A stretch of DNA of 64,000 nucleotides, taken from the NCBI GenBank assembly GCA_016946835.1, contig JACVTC010000069.1:902001-966000 (forward strand), in the 5' to 3' direction. The DNA comes from Neocallimastix lanati (nom. inval.) (lineage: Eukaryota > Neocallimastigomycota > Neocallimastigomycetes > Neocallimastigales > Neocallimastigaceae). The position numbers and the translations under genes are program-made. Positions 59,830 to 64,000 of this stretch are shown here, piece by piece; within the stretch, counting starts at the first letter, position 1, and each line of letters starts with the position of its first letter. The notes under the pieces were generated by a model. The model did not search any database, was not told the DNA's origin, and saw nothing but the letters and a program-made list of their open reading frames with translations.

Positions 59830-60810
59830 CTTTTATATCTCCTTTATTTACTTTCATTTCAACCAGGCATTTTTTTTTAAAAAAAAAAAGCCATTCCATA
59901 CTTTATAATACTTTTAAAATCATTAAATTTAAATTTTTCATCATATTTATTTTTATCAATTTGGTTTATGGCTATTTTACATGCTTCACTTAAAGAGTTC
60001 TTGTCATCGCTCTTGGATACTTTAATTTCAATTATAATATATTCATTTTTTTTTCTTTTTCATTAGGAAAACCTATATCAATTATACCGTATCCAGTTTT
60101 TTGTTCTGCTACTAAATCTTTAACATTAAGATTAAAAAAACAACTGCATTAAAAATAGTTGATAAAAATGTTCAGGAGGTGAACTTTACGTCGATTCTGT
60201 CGATTCTGTCGATTCTGTCGATTTCGTAGTTTTCTTTAATTTCTTTGATTTCCTTTTGTTACTAATAGGTAAATGAAGAAATGATGTGAACTAAATATTG
60301 ATAGATATTTACTTAAATTTTCATTAATTACTTTTAATTTTTTTTTTAATTTTTTTTTTTTTTTTATAAATTTCATTAATAAATTCATTTAGAACATCAT
60401 TTACTGAATAGGTGTCTTTTTCTTAGATTTATATTTTTTTTTTTTTTTGTTATTTAATTCATCAATTAAATGTTGTAAGTATTCTAAAACTTCTTGTTTT
60501 GGAATTTTAAAATATATTATATCATTCGATTCCTTTTTTTCAAGTAAATTATATTATATTCAATTGGGGAATATTTATCAAATGATAGGTCAACTATTTT
60601 ACCACATAATAAGTTTAAAAATTTCACATTAAAATTAAAATTAATATTTTTAAGAAGATTTTTTTATTTTTCATTTTTCTCTGAATAAATCCAATAATTA
60701 GATAATTCATAATTATCACGTTTATTTTTTATTTTTTTGAACGAATTTCATTATAGAATATGGATTATAAATATTTTTAATAATACCTATATCAGAAACA
60801 CAAGAATATT
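59830..60810 (-). pseudogene. AAA-ATPase-like/PD-(D/E)XK nuclease family gene, broken (gene 2)
   Basis: On the minus strand, from 60810 down: NPYSIMKFV ... YELSNYWIYSE and NLLCGKIVDLSFDKYSPIE, both typical of the AAA-ATPase-like domain (PF09820), then FKIPKQEVLEYLQHL, a Ser-Thr-Glu repeat linker (TCGACAGAA units at 60190-60222), and the nuclease-like domain PPEHFYQLFLMQLFFNL ... GYGIIDIGF ... EYIIIEIKVSKS ... IAINQIDKNKYDEKFK (PF08011). The Asp and the E-x-K of the PD-(D/E)XK site can be seen. The P-loop part is missing, and there are stops (one Glu codon of gene 1 is TAA here) and frame changes. This family is greatly expanded in anaerobic fungi; its role there is unknown. Confidence 0.75.
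60044..60554 (-). repeat. Direct repeat copy A (about 510 bp, partner 60811-61306)
   Basis: The stretch from CATTAGGAAAACCTATATCA (60061; partner at 60828, offset 767) to TTTTTTCAAGTAAATTA recurs with over 90 percent agreement by eye. It covers the IPN-x-EV to nuclease-start part of the two genes. Copy A has one more TTCTGTCGA unit. Confidence 0.85.
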
Positions 60811-61306
60811 CATTTTTTTTTCTTTTTCATTAGGAAAACCTATATCAATTATACCGTATCCACTTTCTTGTTCTGCTACTAAACCTTTAACATTAAGATT
60901 AAAAAACAACTGCATTAAAAATAGTTGATAAAAATGTTCAGGAGGTAAACTTTCCGTCGATTCTGTCGATTCTGTCGATTACGTAGTTTTCTTTGATTTC
61001 TTTGATTTCCTTTTGTTACTAATAGGTAAGTGATGAAATGACGTGAACTAAAATATTGATAGATATTTACTTAAATTTTCATTAATTACTTTTAATTTTT
61101 TTTTTAATTTTTTTTTTTTATAAATTTCATTAATAAATTCATTTAGAATATCATTTACTGAATAGGAGTCTTTTTCTTAGATTTATATTTTTTTATTTTT
61201 TTTGTTATTTAATTCATCAATTAAATGATGTAAGTATTCTAAAACTTCTTGATTTGGAATTTTAAAATATATTATATCATTCCATTCCTTTTTTTCAAGT
61301 AAATTA
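60811..61306 (-). repeat. Direct repeat copy B (partner 60044-60554)
   Basis: Partner of the preceding repeat. Differences include a shorter T run near 61105 and one fewer TTCTGTCGA unit. Confidence 0.85.
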
Positions 61307-62030
61307 TTTTTATTGGATTGAATTTCATCTGAATCTATTTCCATTAATTTAGATACATTTGATGTAATTTTTATGTCCATATAAAAAAATTTTTATTTTT
61401 AGATATATAATTTAATTTATTTTATTTATGACCATTTAAAAGATAAGTTAACTTTTTCTCCTTCTGAATTAATAAAAATTAATCAAAAATATCAATTAAT
61501 ATTATTTTTAAATATAATAATAAAAAAAAATAAATAAATATAAAATTTTTTGTTATTAATATAAAAAATTGATTTTTGTTGAGATTTTTTTTATAAAATA
61601 ATTTTAATTATTAATTTTCCAACATCTTTAATCTTTATTTTTAACTTTCTTACCTCTGAAATACAGTAATTATTACTGGTAATAACATATATTAAATAAC
61701 TATTTTTAATTAATAATGTCCAAATAATTTCTCTATATTTATTTATATAATCTTTCGTTAATATTTCATAATTTATTAATTTTGATATTTTCTTTTCAAT
61801 ATACCCATTTTTAAGTAGAAAATTTATATTTCACTTTCCAATATAATCAAAATTTATAAATATTTCTTTAAAGAATTTATTAAATTCGGAAGAAAAAACA
61901 TTCTCTAATTCTATCTTTTTAATTATTTCATTAATATAATTTATTATACTATATAAATCATAGTATTTGACTTTATAATCTTCATTATTATTACTAATGT
62001 AATTTCTCATTTCATCATTATCTTTCATAT
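60811..62030 (-). pseudogene. AAA-ATPase-like/PD-(D/E)XK nuclease family gene, broken (gene 1)
   Basis: The second, upstream copy. From 62030: a charged helical stretch (MKDNDEMRNYISNNNEDYKV), IIWTLLIKNSYLIYV at 61.7 kb (the LL-x-SGYLT position of the family), then after a gap DIIYFKIPNQEVLEYLHHL at 61.28 kb, the Ser-Thr-Glu linker, and PPEHFYQLFLMQLFF ... GYGIIDIGF, where it breaks off at about 60811 and runs into gene 2. The N-terminal P-loop part is missing, and TAA codons and frame changes divide it. Tandem duplication followed by decay explains the layout. Confidence 0.7.
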
Positions 62031-63074
62031 CATCAGCTTTTATATTATAACTGTTTTAGCTTTTATTATTATTTTTATTATCAGTATTATTATTATTAAC
62101 AAAACCAAAAAAAAAAAAATTTTTATAATTAAAATTTTAATTAAAATTTTAATTATAATTTTAATTAAATTTTTAATCAAGTTTTTAATTTAATTTAATT
62201 TAATTTAATTTTTTTTTTTTTTTAATTTTTTTTATTTATTATAAATTCATTTTATAAACTTCTATTTTAAAATTTCAAGTGTAATATATTATAATTTATT
62301 TACCAATTGAATTATATACTATAATATTTATTTATATTTTTATAATATTTATTTATATTTTTATTATATTTAAATATATTTTTATATTATTTATTTATAT
62401 TTTTATATTATTAATTTATATTTTTTTATATTATTAATACTTTTCTAATATTTATATATAAAATTTATACTAATATAAAATTTTGTTAAGAATGTAAATG
62501 TAACTGAAATCTCACAATCTCAATTATGATTATTTATAGTTAATATGGCTTTTATTTATTTATATTTAATTATATGAATATTACATAATAAAGAATATTA
62601 AAGTTTAACAAAATATAATAAATAAGATTTATAATAACTATTTAATAACTATCTAATAACTAATGTATTCATAATGTGGCTTATAGTGGCGTATTAATAT
62701 TACAATGCATAATGTATAATTATAATGTAGCTAATACTTAACAAATTTGTTATTACTGAAAATTTTTTATATTATTATGAATAAATTTTTTTTATTTCTT
62801 CTAAAAACAATGAATCTAATCCAACAATTATGAAGTAAAATCTACCAATTTATTTTGGAAGGTAATAAAAAAGTAATGTTAGAGTAATAAAGAATATATT
62901 GAATCTAAATCAAGTCCTTTTATTTTATATTTTCAGATAATTAAACTTCAATAAAATATATATTGATAATATTTTTTTTTAAAGGCCACAAATATTTTTT
63001 CAAAATAATTTTGAAAGAGAAGTTCATCATTTATATTAATCATTCAAAAAAAAGGATTCAAAATAAAATAAATT
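62031..63074. other. AT-rich spacer with one transposon-end-like motif
   Basis: No gene. TATTTATTTATATTTTTATA-type tandem words at 62320-62440. At 62677-62740 TGTGGCTTATAGTGGCGTATTA recalls the words at 18.6-18.75 and 36.07 kb, probably a relic of a MULE or MITE end. Confidence 0.5.
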
Positions 63075-63540
63075 GATATTATTGTAGCCTTCCTAAATCC
63101 AAATCTCAATGAAGAAGTATACATGAAACCGCCTGAAAGACATCCAGATTTTAATAAAAAATTTTTAAGGCTATATATGGATTTAAGCCAAGCAGAAAAA
63201 GAATTGAATAATGAATCAAATAATTTCTATATAAACCTGATATTTAAACAATTAGTAAAGTTTTATCTATAAATAAAGAATTCAAAATATTATTAATTGT
63301 ATTCTTAGAGTATATATAGATAATGTACTGATTTCTGATAAAAATAAAGAAATTAATAACATAAAAAATAAAATTTAAAAAATAAAAGAAATTGGAAATG
63401 TTGAATTCGTGATATGTCTATTACATTTATGAAGATATGAGAAATGATTAAATTAAACTAAAATAAATATTCAATTTGATTTATTAGATAGCTATAATAT
63501 TTTTAAAAATCAACCCACTTTGAGTATATGAAATCATTAA
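63075..63540 (+). mobile_element. Ty1/copia reverse-transcriptase relic
   Basis: A much-decayed piece of copia pol: NPNLNEEVYMKPPERHP (the family's EEVYM-x-P motif), then LRVYIDNVLISDKNKEINNI, the diverged catalytic YVDD region. It is broken in many places and is the oldest-looking element here. It is not adjacent to the copia 5' part at 36.4-38.1 kb. Confidence 0.7.
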
Positions 63541-63805
63541 AAAATAATGAATTTAAGAGGACAAAAAAAAAAAAAAAAATGAAACTTTGAATTGGAAGAC
63601 TCCTTGATTCTATACTTTTCAATATGTTCACGACTTTACATTATTTTTTCTGTCAATAAAGCAGTCAGAAAATCAAAAAAAATTCACAATGGAAAATTAA
63701 GAGAACGTTTGAGGAATATTCAGATAAGTCTAAAAGGAACCCTACCCTTCATAACTATGTACCCATACGATAGGAATTTCTTTCGTAGATATATTTAATA
63801 ATAGT

Positions 63806-64000
63806 AATTGTGCAACCCCTCTCAGGGCCAGAGTGATTGAATTATCTTATCTATATTATCTATGAGATTAAAAATAATTTGTATATATAAGGGGAGGAGA
63901 AATACTTATTTTTACTCACAAACGGTTTTTACTGAATTTGATAGCAAAGATTAAAAGTAATAATAAATGATGTATAAAAATCTTATTATTACAAATATTT
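63806..64000 (+). mobile_element. Possible LTR or promoter-bearing repeat, cut by window end
   Basis: TGTGCAACCCCTCTCAGGG opens a GC-richer stretch with a TATATAAGGGGAGGAG box at about 63880. Together with the copia relic just before, an LTR start is possible, but there is no second copy to test it. Confidence 0.25.

Noticed and set aside
61831-62028. An independent small gene
   Set aside because: The sequence after it reads on as the family's LL-x-SGYLT region, so it is a piece of the broken AAA/PD-(D/E)XK gene.

Overview
The window looks like nuclear DNA of a very AT-rich eukaryote, most likely an anaerobic gut fungus (Neocallimastigomycota). No single gene proves this. The evidence is combined: A/T homopolymers and AT-only spacers, secreted proteins with hevein-type chitin-binding, bulb-lectin and ricin-type beta-trefoil domains, a Cys-rich protein with a GPI-type tail, leucine-rich repeats of the PKEIGKLVNL type, relics of the AAA-ATPase-like/PD-(D/E)XK family, chromodomain Ty3 and Ty1/copia fossils, and FLYWCH-MULE transposases. 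No housekeeping gene, tRNA, rRNA or CRISPR array could be supported.

Layout. 0-2.7 kb: two convergent pieces of a secreted protein family (called S here). 4.9-16.9 kb: a nest of LTR elements around a nearly whole chromodomain Ty3 fossil, enclosed by inverted arms 11.5 kb apart, abutting a truncated MULE transposase and a MITE-like element (16.9-19.0 kb). 19.2-20.6 kb: an LRR gene. 20.8-26.3 kb: the longest S copy. 26.6-29.6 kb: an S gene with a gene of a second unknown family (called P) directly upstream. 30.1-31.0 kb: a 49-bp satellite. 31.3-36.1 kb: a second MULE copy, a tRNA-derived SINE-like island and a non-autonomous MULE with inverted ends and a 10-bp target duplication. 36.4-38.1 kb: a copia fossil joined to S copy E. 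39.4-40.8 kb: a second P gene. 41.6-44.4 kb: two small secreted-protein genes. 45.6-48.0 kb: an island with visibly more G and C that carries a fragment of a virus-like RNA polymerase large subunit. 49.1-56.2 kb: a two-domain beta-trefoil lectin and a very large secreted lectin gene. 56.7-58.8 kb: a third P gene, divergent from a short S-like gene. 59.8-62.0 kb: two tandem broken AAA/PD-(D/E)XK genes. 63.1-64 kb: a second copia relic.

The main unexplained signal is the repeated linkage of S (signal peptide, EEISLL motif, VYEAS-type C-terminal domain) with P (about 470-480 residues, no signal peptide, no recognised domain) at three separate places. Many S copies read on in one frame through TAA codons or change frame by one base. 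The window therefore shows an expanding and decaying family, and possibly also consensus errors in homopolymers. What S and P do cannot be told from the sequence.
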